The notes under the pieces: model-generated | The model's database searches: none | What the model was told of the DNA's origin: nothing | What the model saw: the letters and a program-made list of their open reading frames with translations, nothing else | In this document: positions 45,141 through 58,958 of the stretch, in pieces | Layout of the letters: each line of letters begins with the position of its first letter | Numbering within the stretch: the first letter of the stretch is position 1 | Made by a program: the position numbers and the translations under genes | Source: Onchidella celtica | Taxonomy: Eukaryota; Mollusca; Gastropoda; Systellommatophora; Onchidiidae | Direction of reading: 5' to 3' | DNA: 64,000 bases | Assembly: GCA_963931925.1 (NCBI GenBank) | Contig: OZ007582.1 | Coordinates: 27,828,514 to 27,892,513, forward strand

Positions 45141-47819
45141 AGTAACAACAGCCTTATTATTATTATTATTATTATTGTTTACGTTTTGCGTCTTCTGTAA
45201 ATTTTGTTTTTGCACATACGGTGTTTTCCCACAGCACACAGTGTTACTGGGTTGTATCTTTGTACAGCAGGCGGAGGAGAAACTGAAAAGAAAGAAAGAA
45301 AAAAACGTGCTGTAAGCGTAATTAAACATGGATTGAAGGAGGTTGTGTGATTCAACTCTCGTCAGTTTACAATGCGGTTATTGAGAACACACCAAGCGTT
45401 TCTAGCGAATATGTAATGCATTGCCCTGGCATGTTTGTGAGCTACTTTGGTTGACATTTTTGTGTTTGAAACAGTGGAGAAAATTCAGTGGTTTCGTACG
45501 TAATGTTTGATGTTATTACAGGAGAATCAGATTTATGTCAGCCTGACATGGATTTGATTAACACAAGAGGCGGGTTTTTTAAGTTCAGACATATGACCTT
45601 ATGAGAGCTTGTGTATGGTATCTCGTGTTAAGTTTGGCGGTCGGAATGGATTTTTTGTAATGTCCTTGATTTTGTTGGCGCAATATTGTTTGGGGCTCTT
45701 GTATATGATTAATATGAACCAGATTTGTTATCAAGATCTGAAGTCATCCGTTTGAGAGTGGTGACTAACAGTGGTAGGGGCTGTCTCCGGTTGGTTGATC
45801 GTACATTCATACTGTCATATTCCCTCGAATTAGTTGTCCGTCAAAGTGCAATTTTCCTGGTATAAAAAGTATCATTGTTGGTCAGATTTGGTATCACAGT
45901 CATTTCAAGCCGAAGCTACACTTTCGTTCTGTTCAGCAGTACAATATAGACTTTTACATTCGTGAGCATTTAGTAGCAATGAAAACACTATGGCATATAT
46001 CAGATTCTGCGGAGAAATGGAAGCATCTATGTCAAGTGTTGATGCAGCAACTGTGCCCAATTTTTTTTTTATCATACTCCAGAAACACACTGAACTGCTT
46101 TGCAGTTCGGATTCCCTCAAGGCTGAACAAACAAACTTAAACACACTATGGTTGCGTACAGAAGACGCTTGTCTCTTTAGTTCGGTAGGAGAGATAGTTA
46201 CGTGTTGACCTGGAATGGATTATGTTATATCATCACATAGGTAGTGTAGGACATCTTGGGGTTTGAGCAGTATGTTTTTGTCAACTACTGAACCATTAAA
46301 TGTGACCTGGGGTTGACGCGACGAATGGAAAACTGAGATTGAGGAAGGTTGTGATGTTTTACTGGCCGGTTAGAAAAGTAAACTGAAAGGCAAAGTATTT
46401 AGTTAAAGATTTTGGGGGGAGTTCCTTCTGAGTCACACAATAGTTACAAAGGGTAAGACTTTAGGAGCGTCCTTGAGCGGGGGGCAGCCCCCCCCCCCCC
46501 TTGGTGAGTTAGTCCTCTAGGTGGGTGTTTAAAAATGTGCAGCTCGGCATTTAACACTCAGGACGTGAAATAATTATGTGCCCGAATAAAGTTGTGTAAC
46601 TCATATGGTACTCCTTCCAAAGACATTTGTAAGAACCACGAACTGTGAAAGATCAGAAAGTAAAACAACAAAAACAAACAAACAAAAAAATCATAATATC
46701 CCCCTGGTCATAAGTTAAAATGCACCAGAAAAAAGGCGTAGCTGAGTAAATTATTGCTGTTCATTATCATTTTCTGTTTGTGATCCGAAGACCTGGATTC
46801 GCTGCCTTAAACATGAGTGAGGTACAAATAACACTGAAATTTTCAAGAAACATCTGAAACACACACCTCTTCAATTGGCGGTCTGTAACTACAGCTGTTT
46901 CTGACCATTATCACATGTTTTATTATATTCTTTGTATTGGCGAATTGAATATGAATAGAAAACTAACTGCGAAGTCCTTAATGGAACCTGTGTTTGATGA
47001 GATGGAGCTCGTTATGAATTTATTTAGTGTTATTATTATTATTATTATTGTTATTGGTTCTTGTTTAGCCTGGTGAAGGTCCTTAGTGACTAAAAACTGG
47101 GTATTTTATTTTATTTCATTCTTTTAGATTGCACGATATTGTTATTTGGGGCTTCCGAGAATGGACTTTTCTTTTCTTTTTAGGCCACTTTTAAGCTTTT
47201 CTGTGGAATCGTTGATCGCACTGGGTATTGTAAGTTCAAACACCGATTGTTCGTCACCGTTAGCCCTGTAGTACTGCCTGGGATAAGCTGCAGGGATGCA
47301 GTTATCGCCTAGCTCTTGGGTCAATGTTCAGACAAGTAGTATGGTGTTCATAGAGACAGTCTGGGCTGAAGAAATAATCAGTGAGGGGACGGTACAGACT
47401 ATAAGTCTCAGCTGTCCAAGTTGGGAAAATCTGGCAAAATGATAGTCGGGGTTGAAAATACAGAGTTTCTGACTTTTGCTACTTTAGCTTTTAATGTGTG
47501 CTCTCCGTTTCTATTAACAGAATGCTGATCTTTTTTCCCAACCATCATTTTGCTAGATTTCTCTACAACGAGGCTGCGACTGTGCTTTTTGTGCTGTTGC
47601 CTCAAATATACTATCAAGCTGCAGGACAGTAGCCATGCAGGCAAAACAGCAAGCGAACAGATGTAGAGATGGGTGTCAAGCACAGAGGAGCTTTTCAGAG
47701 TCCAGTCTACCCTGCAAGTCCGGTCTGGCACTGCGGAGTCATTTCGGCATCCACAGATAGCCGCATAGCTCCTTTACGATGTCTCTATGTGAACATCTGT
47801 CTTCGTTACGATCGTTGTC
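45141..47819. other. no recognisable gene
   Basis: AT-rich with a C-run at 46489-46501 and (ATT)n at about 47030. None of the short frames is convincing. Confidence 0.5.
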
Positions 47820-48005
47820 AAAAGCGCGTAAGGACATTAAGACAAGTGTTCACGTGAGGACATTGAGACAACTGTTCACGTCAGGAAGACATCTGTCAAC
47901 GTAAGGACATTTAGACAATTATTGTTCACGTTAAGCCTTGGCAGATGTCTTTCTCGAATGTTAGGACAACTATTCACGTAAGGACATTATTAATGTCCTT
48001 CTCAA
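47820..48005. repeat. degenerate short tandem repeat (about 30 bp)
   Basis: Repeated GTTCACGT-AGGACATT-AGACAA words, in irregular spacing, about five units. Confidence 0.65.
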
Positions 48006-48764
48006 ACTCGAGAGACCACCACCGCCACCAGCACAGCCGCTGAGGAGATATCGTAAAAATACAAGGAAAGAAAAACGTCCTTTGCTTTCGACCTTCAGGT
48101 AAAAGGAAACTGTCACCGCTGAAAAGTTACGGAAGGTCGTCCAACATGGGGTCACAGCGGGTCATGTGAATGTTGATCTGCTCTGTCTTTATACAGGCCC
48201 TCTGCGCTTAACCCGAGCCAAAAATTAATCATGTGACTTAATTTTTTTAATGCCGCAAAAAAAGAAGTTATCAACAATCTTTTCTTTCCCACTTGATATA
48301 GAAATAACACGAGCAAGACAATGTTGCTGAAGACTTGGGGGGAAAGTATGCAAAAATTAAATATGTCAATTACCAATCTGAGACCAAAGTCTAAGCATTT
48401 CATTTATTCTCATCCCTCAGCGTGGCCCTGCACCCAGCGTACTTTTTAAGTTACATGTCAATAGAATTGCACAAAGTTTTAAATTAAACCCAGTTTATAA
48501 ATGCGGGCGTCCAACAACTTCTTAGTGTTGTCTAACAGGGGAGACTTAATAGATTTAAATAGAAATTGTCTAGTACAGAGAGAGGGAGAGAAATAGGGAG
48601 AGAGTAATTTAAGGCTGGGGGAAAGTGCAAGTCCTGTGTAGTGTCTAAAACAGTTCAGCCAAAAAGTGGAGAAAGAACCTTGTCATTCTTAGGGGACGAT
48701 TTTTTATCTCCTCCTCCTCCTCCCTCCTCCTCCTCCCCCCCCCCCCCCCACTCCGGGTATGTGG

Positions 48765-49060
48765 CTAGACTGTTGTTACTAATGCATACGCACCCGAAAC
48801 GTTTTACGCTAAAGGCGCATTCGTATGTACGTCCCTATCCTCAACCCTAAATCTTATCGAATCCCTAATCCTGCCCCATACCCCTTCAACCAAAAAATAG
48901 GAGGAAAACAAAAAGAAAATCTGAAAGAGTAATTAATTAAGGTTGTTGTTGTTGTTAAGAGTATTCCGGGAGGAGCTCTCTAGCTCTGGAGTCACAAAAG
49001 GCCTTAAGATACGGACTCCTAGCGCAATGACTTGGGGGACGTACATACTTGTAACAACAT
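48765..49060 (-). repeat. dispersed repeat, inverted relative of 44880-45140
   Basis: It contains GGGAGGAGCTCTCTAGCTCT, AAACAAAAAGAAAATCTGAA and CCTGCCCCATACCCCTTCAA, the complements of blocks in the 44.9-kb copy. A polyC/CTC tract precedes it. Confidence 0.75.
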
Positions 49061-49086
49061 TGTCATGGTGGTTAAGAGACATCTTG

Positions 49087-49216
49087 GGGGTAAGCCAGAC
49101 CAAGGCTGGTGTAGGCCCCAGATTGGTGGCTCGCCACCTAATTATTATGCATCACTCTAAAAGTAAAACAGAGCCACCAACCTGGGGCCTACGCTTGCAT
49201 TGGTCTGGCTTACCCC
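49087..49216. mobile_element. foldback MITE with 46-bp inverted arms
   Basis: Left arm GGGGTAAGCCAGACCAA to GATTGGTGGCTC and right arm GAGCCACCAACC to TTGGTCTGGCTTACCCC pair along 46 bp with about six mismatches, around a 38-bp AT-rich loop. No clear target duplication. Confidence 0.8.
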
Positions 49217-51156
49217 TAATGCTATTTAAAGTGAAACATCTCGTCTCGTGTTGTGGTAGCTCTCAGCCCACATTTACCAGTGTCCAGGATACACTAATGA
49301 CTCGTGTTTGTGTAGGTTTTTCTATTGGCCTTTCTCAAGTGTTGCTCACGATTGTTTCAAAGTAAATCCGCAAACCTTCACGTGTGCTATTTTTGGCCAG
49401 TGGTTTTTTTTTTTCTGCTTTGTTTCTTCAACTCTTCACGAATAGTATAGTTATTCACTTAACACGAGTACATCCGAATTTGGCAATCTTGTCGCCGAGT
49501 TTGAGTTGGTTTGTTAGTTTGGACTCATGGTTATGTCAGCACTTGAAGATCAAATACCTTTACGTCAGAAAGTGAGTCACTTTTTAGTACAGAGATAGGA
49601 AATCCGCAAAGTTTGGGTATATATTATAGGAAAAGTTTAAGAATGGATAGAAGTCAGTGCGTGTAATTTAACTAGTGATGGGTAACGTTGGTGAGTACTT
49701 TGTTGTTCCTGCTGTTGGTATCCATTGTTGTGTTCGTTGTCAAACCTTGGGAATGCTGTATAGCCTTATTATTTCGGGTCCTTTGTTAAATAATGCAGAA
49801 ACCCTGTCATGGATTGCCTTGTCAGGGATGGCGAATGTTCAGGAAATTTCCAGATGTCTGGATTTTTACTTTTTTTTTTTCTTCTTTCTTCTTCTTTTCT
49901 TGTGATTGTATTTCATAGTCACTTAAAAGGGAAAGTAATACTATAATGTGAGCACGCTTTAACGTGTTGCCCAGTTATAAATGCATACGCCGAGTGTGTG
50001 TTGCGATTGGCGATGACGAGTTACGTCAATAGGGCAAGAGATTTTTCTGTCACTAGATCTAGTTCCTATCCCTGCCTTGCCCAAAAAACCCTGTAACTTT
50101 CGATATTCTTTTATTTAAACTGTCCGAATTAGAACGCAAAAAACAAAAATAAAGAAATATACGTGACTGTAGTTGTCAGGAATATGTAATGTTGAAAGGG
50201 AAATGCAGAGAAAATTAGAGAGGTGGGGGAACTGAACTCATAAGTATGCTGATGCAGTTTTAGGGCAGACTTCTTCTTCAAGTGCAATTTCTTTCTTCCC
50301 AGGCTGAAAATAGACCAACGTAAAACATCATTTCATTCTTTGAAGAAAACAAAAACTCTCTCCTTGCAAAAGACATTTTAACGTTAGTGTTCATGACAAG
50401 TGAAGCAACAAAAGAAAAAGTTTCCCCTTATTTTAGAGGCTTGCGTTTTTTTCTTGCCTGTCCCTTGCTAAATTTAACATCAATCTGTTAAGCATTGTCA
50501 TGTCACCCCACCCAACCCGTACCCCTTCTCGCCGCCACTCTCTTTTCACCCCCACCTATTTCCAGTTTGCCGTCTTAATCTTGCCCTCTCGTCCATAGAG
50601 CCTGTTCCGCTCCTTGTGTCATTCTGGAGTCAAGTGCAAGGGTTCACAAACCATTGCAAATGCAGACCCAGATGGAAAAACGACCGTAGTCACATTCATG
50701 AAAATGAAAAAAAAAAAGATTTTTTTAAGTTTGAAAATCTGCAAGAGCGTTGTCAATGGAGATAAGAAAAACAACCTGTTTCATCAGCTCAGGAAGGCTT
50801 TACTCAAGTAGAAAAGAAAACACCTGGACTTTGAGGCAAAATAGGCATTGTAATAATTTTTCAAATAGAATCTTTAGAATTGGATTATGGTCATTTTTCC
50901 ATCTCGGTCTTCGCAAGTTACTGCTTTTGGCCGTTTTCAAAGCGGCACTGGAGAGCCTACAAAAACAATTTAAAAGCGACTGTTACCAATAAATTGAAGT
51001 CTAAAGACAAGAAAATGTTTAATGATGTCCATAATTATTGGCTTTCTTATGTGAGGCTGGGGATGGGGAGGGGAAATAAGAAAGTCAGCGGCAGGAATGA
51101 AAAACAACAACTGCAGAACCACTGGCATTTTTTGTTGACGTTTGTCTGTGCTGAAG
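49217..51156. other. no recognisable gene
   Basis: AT-rich, presumably intronic if the exon model is right. Pyrimidine runs at about 49870-49902 and 50450. Confidence 0.45.
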
Positions 51157-51226
51157 GAGCCGCTCACCCCTGCGACTGGAGACAGTGCTCGCGCGCGCTG
51201 GTGGGCGTTCCCATGTGGTTGGTCTC
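51157..51226 (+). CDS. candidate small exon, unidentified gene (exon B)
   Basis: A 70-bp CpG-rich island in AT-rich DNA. It is preceded by a T-rich tract ending CTGAAG (or GAAGGAG, a tandem acceptor) and followed by a consensus donor CTC|GTGAGT. Read in the phase left by the exon at 19.7-20.0 kb it is open, gives AAHPCDWRQCSRALVGV, and ends in phase 2. The two other frames are also open, so the reading is not proven. Not recognised as a known domain; the Cys/Trp content could suit an extracellular or zinc-binding segment, but this is speculative. Confidence 0.35.
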
Positions 51227-52677
51227 GTGAGTGCTCTGGTTTTATTTTACCATTTTGAGGCTGTGACGTCTTGGTGTCTAAAAGTGGCGTTGGTTTTTTT
51301 GTTTTTGTTTATTCTGCTGGAAAAGCAGATTTTATAATATGTGGTTTTAGGTTTGAATGCTACCCAGGAAGTGGGGCAGTGTTGTCAATGAAATAGTTGG
51401 GCACTGTTGTTCTGTGACATTCTCTGCTCTCAGTGGTGGTGGTACTGTTTACCGCACCGGTGTATATTGCAGGCACGTAGCGTTCTGAGTCAAATCGTAT
51501 TTTGCTTTGGTTTTGTGGACGACGGAGTTAAAAGAGTCCTGGCGTACTACTGAGGCTGAAAAACGGTTGTCTCGCTAGTTTGGTAACGAAGAAAGTTCAA
51601 GACTGAGTCAAAAACCGAAACAATACAGACAGGACTCAGTGCGTTACGAGCCTAACAGTTAGATTTGGTCATTTTTGCTTGAAAGTTCAAATTTTGTCCA
51701 CGGAAACTAATTTTTGTAATTATGCAGTTTCAGCTTTCAAGTGATAATATTTTCAGGGAGTTGTTATTATTATGTGCGATTTTTAAAAAAATTTGCTGCT
51801 GCCAAATGTATATAAGACTGTGTCCAGAATCATCTGCGTTTTCAGTTACCTCAGATTTGTACACATTCCATTGCTGTGCATGTTGAAACTCTGTTCATTT
51901 TCTGTATTAATTAGTTTTTACTATTGGTTTTTAACCTATCAAGTTACAGTGACTCCGATCAGCAGGTTTGTGGAACTGCGTCATGCCGAATTTCACACTG
52001 GGATTAACGGACTGCGTGAAGCCTCAGCATGAAGGTTTGTTAGGTATTGCTTGATGGGGCTGGTCGTAGACACTTTCTGCTAGTAGCAAAGTGCTGCACT
52101 TTGTCTGTAAAATTGTGAGCATTTTCATCGTTTCAGTGAGTGGTCGCTATCAGTCAACCCTGTAAGGCACTGGCCACATGCTATGGCCTTCGGTTTAAAA
52201 TTGTACCACAGTCCCCTACCAACAAGCCCTCTCTTCATGTTTGTCCACAGCTTATGTTAGGTTTGTTTTTTTGCCGAATGTGCTGTTTGGGTGGACTTTT
52301 TGAGTGATGCTTTCAAAGGGCTAGCGTTAGAAAGGGGAGGGGGGTGTTCTTAAAAATTTGATATGTCTTCATTTTCACTGTTTTCTGTGGTAATTTTCTC
52401 GTGAACATTTTTTTTCTTTGCTTACATAACATTAACAAACAGCATTTGTAATTTTGTAGCTAGGAGTGGCACTTGGCCGTGAATCAAGTTGTTGTTGTTG
52501 CAGTCGACGTCGTCGTCGTCGTTGTTGTTGTTACCGCCACTGTTTCTCTCCAGCTTTTCATGTCGCGCTAGAATTTGTATCATTTTGACTTCACATAGGA
52601 AATGGTGAGTAAAGGGGAAGATTAATCGTGTTTCTTTAGCCAACATGCACCCCTTTCTGTTGTCAGGTATCACATTC
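51227..52677. other. no recognisable gene; (GTT)n/(GTC)n near 52490-52532
   Basis: AT-rich sequence. The trinucleotide run GTTGTT-GTCGTC-GTTGTT is the only clear structure. Confidence 0.45.
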
Positions 52678-52900
52678 CTAGATTGTACCAAGCCCTGTCA
52701 CTTCAGGAATACGTGTACCAAACCTTGCCACTGCAGAAATACTTGTACCAAATCCTGCCATTTCAGGAATACGTGTACCAAACCCTGCCACTGCAGAAAT
52801 ACTTGTACCAAACCCTGCCACTTCAGGAATACGTATACCAAACCTTGCCACTGCAGAAATACGTGTACCAAACCTTGCCACTTCAGGAATACGCTATCTT
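52678..52900. repeat. 30-bp minisatellite in 60-bp higher-order units
   Basis: The unit is AATACGTGTACCAAACC-TGCCACTGCAG, with alternating CTTCAGG and CTGCAGA versions, so pairs form 60-bp units. About seven units. Open frames on both strands follow from the multiple-of-three period. Confidence 0.88.
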
Positions 52901-55900
52901 ACAAGCTTGTCAGGTTTCAAGATGAAAGCGTGAATTTCTAAACACAGTACATCGCTGAGATTTTCAGACCCCTTTCTCTTGTGTTGAAGATGTAATCGAA
53001 TAGCCCTGTCAGTAATGGAAATACGTCGCTTCTGGAGGGCCTCGGTCTAAGAGTGTTGGCCAAGGTACCCCTGTTAATGTAATTACATGAGTTGTTGAAT
53101 AATGAATGCTTCGTTGCATCTGTTGTTGACCGTGATAAAGTTTTGAGATCGATATTTTAAACTGTTCTTTACTGATGGCAGCATAAAAAAAACCTGCAGA
53201 AAATGTGTGAGTTACCTAGATCTGCACCAACCAAAATGTCAGAGTGACAGTGGTGTGCAGAGATTTGGATACATGGTCCAAATAGCCGCCACCTCACGGT
53301 AAACCCATAAACCGTTGTCTTGACCAAGAGAAAAGCTTACCACATCAGTGATTAAATCAATCAGCCAACCAATCAACAAACACACAGTCGGAAAAACAAC
53401 CAATGAACTAACCCATTAATTAACTGATTGTCAAACAATCAGCCAAGCTGTCAATGTAGCCATGATTTAGCCTGTCAGTCAGCCATACGATTTTGTAGTC
53501 ACACGTTTTCTATAGTCGCCAACCAAGTAACCTCACCAATAAATCCACCCAGTCAATCAAGCCAGACAATTATCAAATCATCACCCATTTGCTGTTTTGT
53601 TGTTGTCGCTGTTTTAATTTTTAAACCCGTGCCCTTACCGAGCGGAAGCTTGTGTAATCACACTGTCTTTCTGTTAGAATTATCTTTCTTGTTGTTTGTT
53701 TCTGACGCGAGGTTTTGGGAATTGCAATTTTATTATGGTCATTGTTATTGTTGTTATTGATCTTGGCTACATTTAAACAATCAAACTAAAACACCCTGTC
53801 ATTTTTTTCAAAAATCGAGGCACTTCCTGAGCTCAAGACCCACCGTGATTGCTGTCCCCGAGGCGACCTGTTGTAAAGTGTCCCCAAACTTAGTATGTGA
53901 CGGACGAGGATGAACCTGGTCATGTCTGTCCATAACTTCAATCAGTCATATCGTTACAACTTAAAGGCCACGCGTTAACATGATAGATGACAGCCAAGTC
54001 ATGGGAAAAGACCATATGCGTCTAAAACAAAGTTTACAAGAGAACATAACAAAAAGAAAAAGCGGGACTCGCCCCACTTTATTATTTTGTTCAATTTCCA
54101 TTTTGTGATGACCAAAAGCAAGTTTCAGTCATTTATAAGTGAGTAACCCAGATAGACAGATGAGTGTATTTCATTCTGTCTGTACGATCTTGTTAAAGAA
54201 GTGAATTTGACCTGGCTAGGCCTTTACAGTCTCTTCCCGTAGCACGGAAGGATAGATGACACTATCTGCACGACTTTTGACATCACCAATAGTGATAAGC
54301 CTAATGCTGATTTTCCCTATCTTTTGCTTATATTTAGTAGATATTTTGAGATTTCGCTGGCCGTGAAGCTGGAGTATCCTGGCATTAATATTTCCAAGTG
54401 ACCATTTGCGTTTAGTGGCCAAATAGGGCTTTGTCTGCATTTTTTTTTTTTTTTTTGGACAGTTGCAGTGTTTGGTCTTGGATCAGGATAAGAATTAGAC
54501 TCATTTGTTTGGGTACAGCAACCTTGTCGTTGGCGACGTGACCACTATAAGTTTTTTTTTTTTTTTCGGAAATTCGCCACAAGTTGGTAACATAAAACCT
54601 GTTCTGACTATTTGGCTGCATGTTCAAATAGCCTTTACCTTTATTTTTTCGTGAAACAAGGCTGAGTTGTACAAGCGTTCACCGTACCACCATTCACTTT
54701 CTCTGCTTTGCTCCAGAGGATACCGGAGCTTGAGCCCTTCGAAATGGTATCACAAGTCAAATCACATACACTTCTGTCCACATATGAGGGGAGGGGAAGA
54801 AATTATTAATCGGGCAGAACTAAAGAACTAATTTTAATGTGATGAATTTGTCGTCTCTGATTGGCCGGGATAGACCGGTCGAGCAGACCTGGCTCTACAT
54901 GTCTTTTCAGTTTGTCGTATATGGGGTCCGGCCATATCCTTGACTGTTCTTAGCACCGGCGCGATTATGAAGTCTATCTGTTCTTTCGTGATTTCATCAT
55001 TATGTGTAATGGAAATTACAATGAAATAGTTCTCTATATTTAGTCTCTGACCAACGGCGGATTGTTTGATGAAGCTTCTTATAGTAACTGCAGTCTCATT
55101 AAGGTCTTCTCATTAAGGTGCTATGTATTCAAGTACAGTGGCTCTCTCCCTGCACAAGTGGTTTTGCATCCACAGGTGTGTAAGTCTCTGAAGTGCTTTT
55201 GCTGTTCTAATTATTATTTGGTACAAGCCCACGCCTGGCGTTACAAATTATGCATTCCATGGCACCTTGAATAGCCTTATCTTGTGGACCGTGGTAATTT
55301 ACTGCTGTACCAGAGTGTGTCGCCCAAATACCGAAAGATGAAGCCATTGAGCTATTTATAAATCGGTGGTGCTAAATGGATAATCGGATACTTAAAAAAG
55401 TGCGAAGGAAATCCACAGTATCACCATGTTTTGTTTTCTGTGTAATTTCTTTTCAGAAAAATGGATCCAAAAACTGGCTCCGTCAAAACCCAGCTTGTTG
55501 GAAAACATTTCATTGCCGGAGTTTTCCTGTTTTTTTTATGTTGTTGTTGTGTTTTTTTTAATTAATTGAGAACATAGCCTCCAGGTTACCAAATTATAAT
55601 AGTATATTTGATACATGGTCTCATTTTATGTTCTTCGTGCCTTTCTGTTAATCTGTAGACTACATTATAATAACCTCTAGTTTTTTTGTTTTTTTATTTT
55701 TGGTAATTTGAAGGAAACATGAATCAGTAGAGCATCACACTTTAGTGTCGTGATAGTTGCATTTCATGCAGTTGTATTTTTAAAAGTCCACTTGTTGTCA
55801 TTTCAGTCATTCCCTTATTGGTAAATAAAAACACGGTTTTTAGTTGTAGCTTTGGTTTTAGCTTTATCACTGCGTCATTATTTTCTTGTTGTACTATTTA

Positions 55901-57299
55901 ATAAAGGGTAACCAGTAGAGAATTATGCTTAATTCTCTCTGTAGTTTCATTTCATTCATGTATTCAGTTCATTGTAACTTTATTACATGATGCCGAGCTT
56001 GGCCTTGAAAACGATGTTATCCAACCCTTTTTCAAGTCCAGTTAATAAATTACTTATAGAGGCTTTGTGACGGCTGTGCAAGAACATTGCCATGTTGTGT
56101 CTTCTAGTCTTTGACAAGCACATGTCTTGCGTCTAAGGGGGGTATCATACTAAGCCCCGAACGGCAGTCAGCTGTCGGCAGACAAGCGGTGCATGCACAC
56201 CATGATTTCCAATATTTTCTGAGTAAGTCAGGGAAGACCCTTTCATAGTAACCCTGGTTAGACATGGTCAGCTTCTGCCACTATTTCCTGGATGTACATT
56301 TTGTACAACCCCCCCCCCCCCCCCCAGCCATTGAGTTACAAAGCACACTCTCATCTGGACGTTTCACGCCGACCGCTTGAAATTGAAAATGTTCTTTAAT
56401 CATGTTGGATGCATTTTACTGTTACTTAATTAAATCATGTGCGCAGCATAATTACCTAGTGCTAATTAGAGAGGTTTGTTTTTTGTTTTTGCATTGTTTT
56501 CACATGTGCATTATTGTAGCCAACTCTCTGTGTGGCGCAGTATGAACATAGGTCAAATCCAATAGATTTTGTTGTAGTAATTAGGCAAAGAAACAATTTA
56601 CTCTGAGCTGCAATGTTGGATGTGTGTCGTTCTGAGCACCGGCATATCTCAGCATGATGCGTTCATTAAGTGCTTTCCCTATCATACATACTGGTTCTGT
56701 CAGCAAAGAACGGTTACCCAGGTGGTATGGAGTATTACATAACATCATGATGTCAATACATCATGATTGTCAGTGGATCTAACGTCATAAAAATGTAGCG
56801 TTTCGTAAGTGATTGTTTCATGGTGTTGGAGCTGATCTAACAGTGACCTCTGGTGAATTGATCCCCATCAGAAACTGCTTCTGCTTCGCCATGCAAGTTT
56901 TCCACCCTCCTGGTTTCGATCTTGCCAATTTCCTTCCTTCCCTTCCCAACTCCCAGAGGACACGATCTTGACAGGGCCCATCCGTAAAGTACGTGCCCTT
57001 GGAGTGGAGAGTGGGTGTGTGTGTGTGTGTGGGAGGGGGGGGGGCGAATACCTCCGGCCTGCGAAAGCATACAGCGGGAGGGATGAGTCTGGGAGCGTTT
57101 GTACGCTTTTTAAATTATGATAAACAGATTACAAAGAGGTTTAGTTGTATTTGTTTCTTTTCAGAAAAATGTCATGCCAAACAAAGATCATAATTGTCTA
57201 ATGAAACAGGCATCAAATAGTTCATGCCAAGTGGCATTTGGAGTTTTCAAACATCAAGTCCTTCTCGTGAACATTCAACATTCTAATGGCTGTACACTC
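52901..57299. other. no recognisable gene
   Basis: A GTCAATCAGCCAA-rich stretch at 53340-53590 has irregular short repeats. 54055-54200 is a diverged relative of 43780-43935. A C-run lies at 56309-56324. 55060-55560 has frames of 60-70 codons without features. Confidence 0.45.
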
Positions 57300-57500
57300 G
57301 TACAAGGGAGCGGGGGCGGGGGGGGGTGAGCCCAAGAGTATGAAAAGCTTAGGTGGTTTGATGAGGGGGGGGGGGAGGAAGGTGAGCCCAAGAGTACGAA
57401 AAGTTTACGTAGTTTGATGGTGAGGGAGAGGTGAGCTCAAGCATATGAAAAGTGTACGGGGTTTTGATGAAGGGGAAAGGGGGGGGGGGGGATCGTGAAA
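57300..57500. repeat. about 60-bp G-rich tandem repeat, three units
   Basis: GTGAGCCCAAGAGTATGAAA plus AGCTTAGGTGGTTTGATGAG, repeated with G-run length changes. It resembles edges of the 45-bp array at 25-26 kb (TGCCCCTAGCAAATGAAAAG-CATACG), and the upstream 57220-57300 is related to 26740-26830. Confidence 0.65.
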
Positions 57501-57867
57501 ATCAAGCCCACGTTTTATATGGATGTCTCCAGAACCGAAGAATGTCTGGTACCCCAGGCTTGATTTTCAGACAAAATATAGTTGGCCAAAAATGAGCTTT
57601 TTCGGCGGTTTAAATGTCACATTTTTTTTGGTACACCCATCCCTGCTCTCTCCCTATCCTCTCCCTCTCGTCATTTCTGTCTGTGTCACTCTCAAAATCC
57701 TATTTCCCACTTGTTCGTGTGGATGGTTTAAACTGGACCTCGCCCAAAGACATTAATTAGTTTGAACAAGTTGTCTGGAAAGTTGAAATCTAATTTTATT
57801 TCTCCCTTTACCATGTTTTTTCCTTTCATTTCACTTTCTTTTTACATCTGCCTCCGCTGTTTTCGCC

Positions 57868-57894
57868 CTCTCTCTCCCTCCCTCTCTTTCTTTC

Positions 57895-57960
<66 letters not shown>

Positions 57961-58213
57961 CTCTCTCTCCCCCGTCTCTCCCACCCTCTTTCTCCAGTTC
58001 TCTCTCACCTCTCGCTCTGTCTGCTTTCCCGTTTCTCTTTACATCTGCTTCCGCTGTTTTCTCTGTTTACCCTCTCTCTTTACCCCCCTCTCCCATCTAG
58101 CTGTCTCTCTCTCTCTCTCTTTCTCCTTACCCGTTTCTCTTTGTATCTGCCTCCGCTCTGTTCACTCTCTCTCTCTCTCTCTCTCTCTCCCTCCCCTCTC
58201 TTCCCTATCTCTT

Positions 58214-58262
<49 letters not shown>

Positions 58263-58752
58263 CTTCATTCGTCTGTCTGTATTTCCTTTTCTTTCTGTAC
58301 TCTTCGTCCTGTCTTCTCTTGTCCTTCTATTACCTCCCCTGGGTTCAATCAATCGTCAGTTGTCTCCCTCTGACTGTCACACCAAGCAGAAAAATCTGGC
58401 TATTGCCTGAGGTAACGTCAAGCCGAAATTGGTATTGCCAGGAATTTGTCCCGAGTTCTCTTACTTCTCCCATTTTCTTTCATTCTCACATTCTTATCCG
58501 TGGCTCTCCCCACCCCTTCTCCTCATTAGTTAACCCTTCATTCCCTCTTTCTGTTCCATCTTTGGGCTCCTGAACTCTGTTCCTGTCTTGGTGGGCAGAA
58601 CTGTTTAGGAAGACACTAGAGTAAACACTTATTATTGAAAGCACTGTCTCTTAATGGACTGTATTGTTTGCCTTAATTTAGGTTTGTTTGTCGTTTTGCC
58701 ATCTCTCTCTCTCTCTCTCTCTTTATCTCTCTCTTTCTCTCACTCTCTCTCC

Positions 58753-58795
<43 letters not shown>

Positions 58796-58958
58796 CTTTG
58801 CTCTTTCTTCGCTCTCGGTCTCTTTCTCTCTCTTCACATTCTGTCTCTCTTGCTCTCTGTCACTTCTCTCTCTCTCTCCATCTTTCCCTCTCTTCGCTCT
58901 CTCTCTCCATCTTTCCCTCTCTTCGCTCTCTCTCTCTTCTCTCTCTCTCTCTCTCTAG
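57868..58958. repeat. (CT)n-rich pyrimidine tracts
   Basis: Several (CT)n runs (57890-57960, 58100-58260 with a GT tail, 58700-58960). Duplicated context TTTCTCTTT-TATCTGCCTCCGCT recurs at about 57840, 58035 and 58135, giving a loose tandem of about 100-190 bp. Long Ser-Leu frames are artefacts. Confidence 0.9.
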
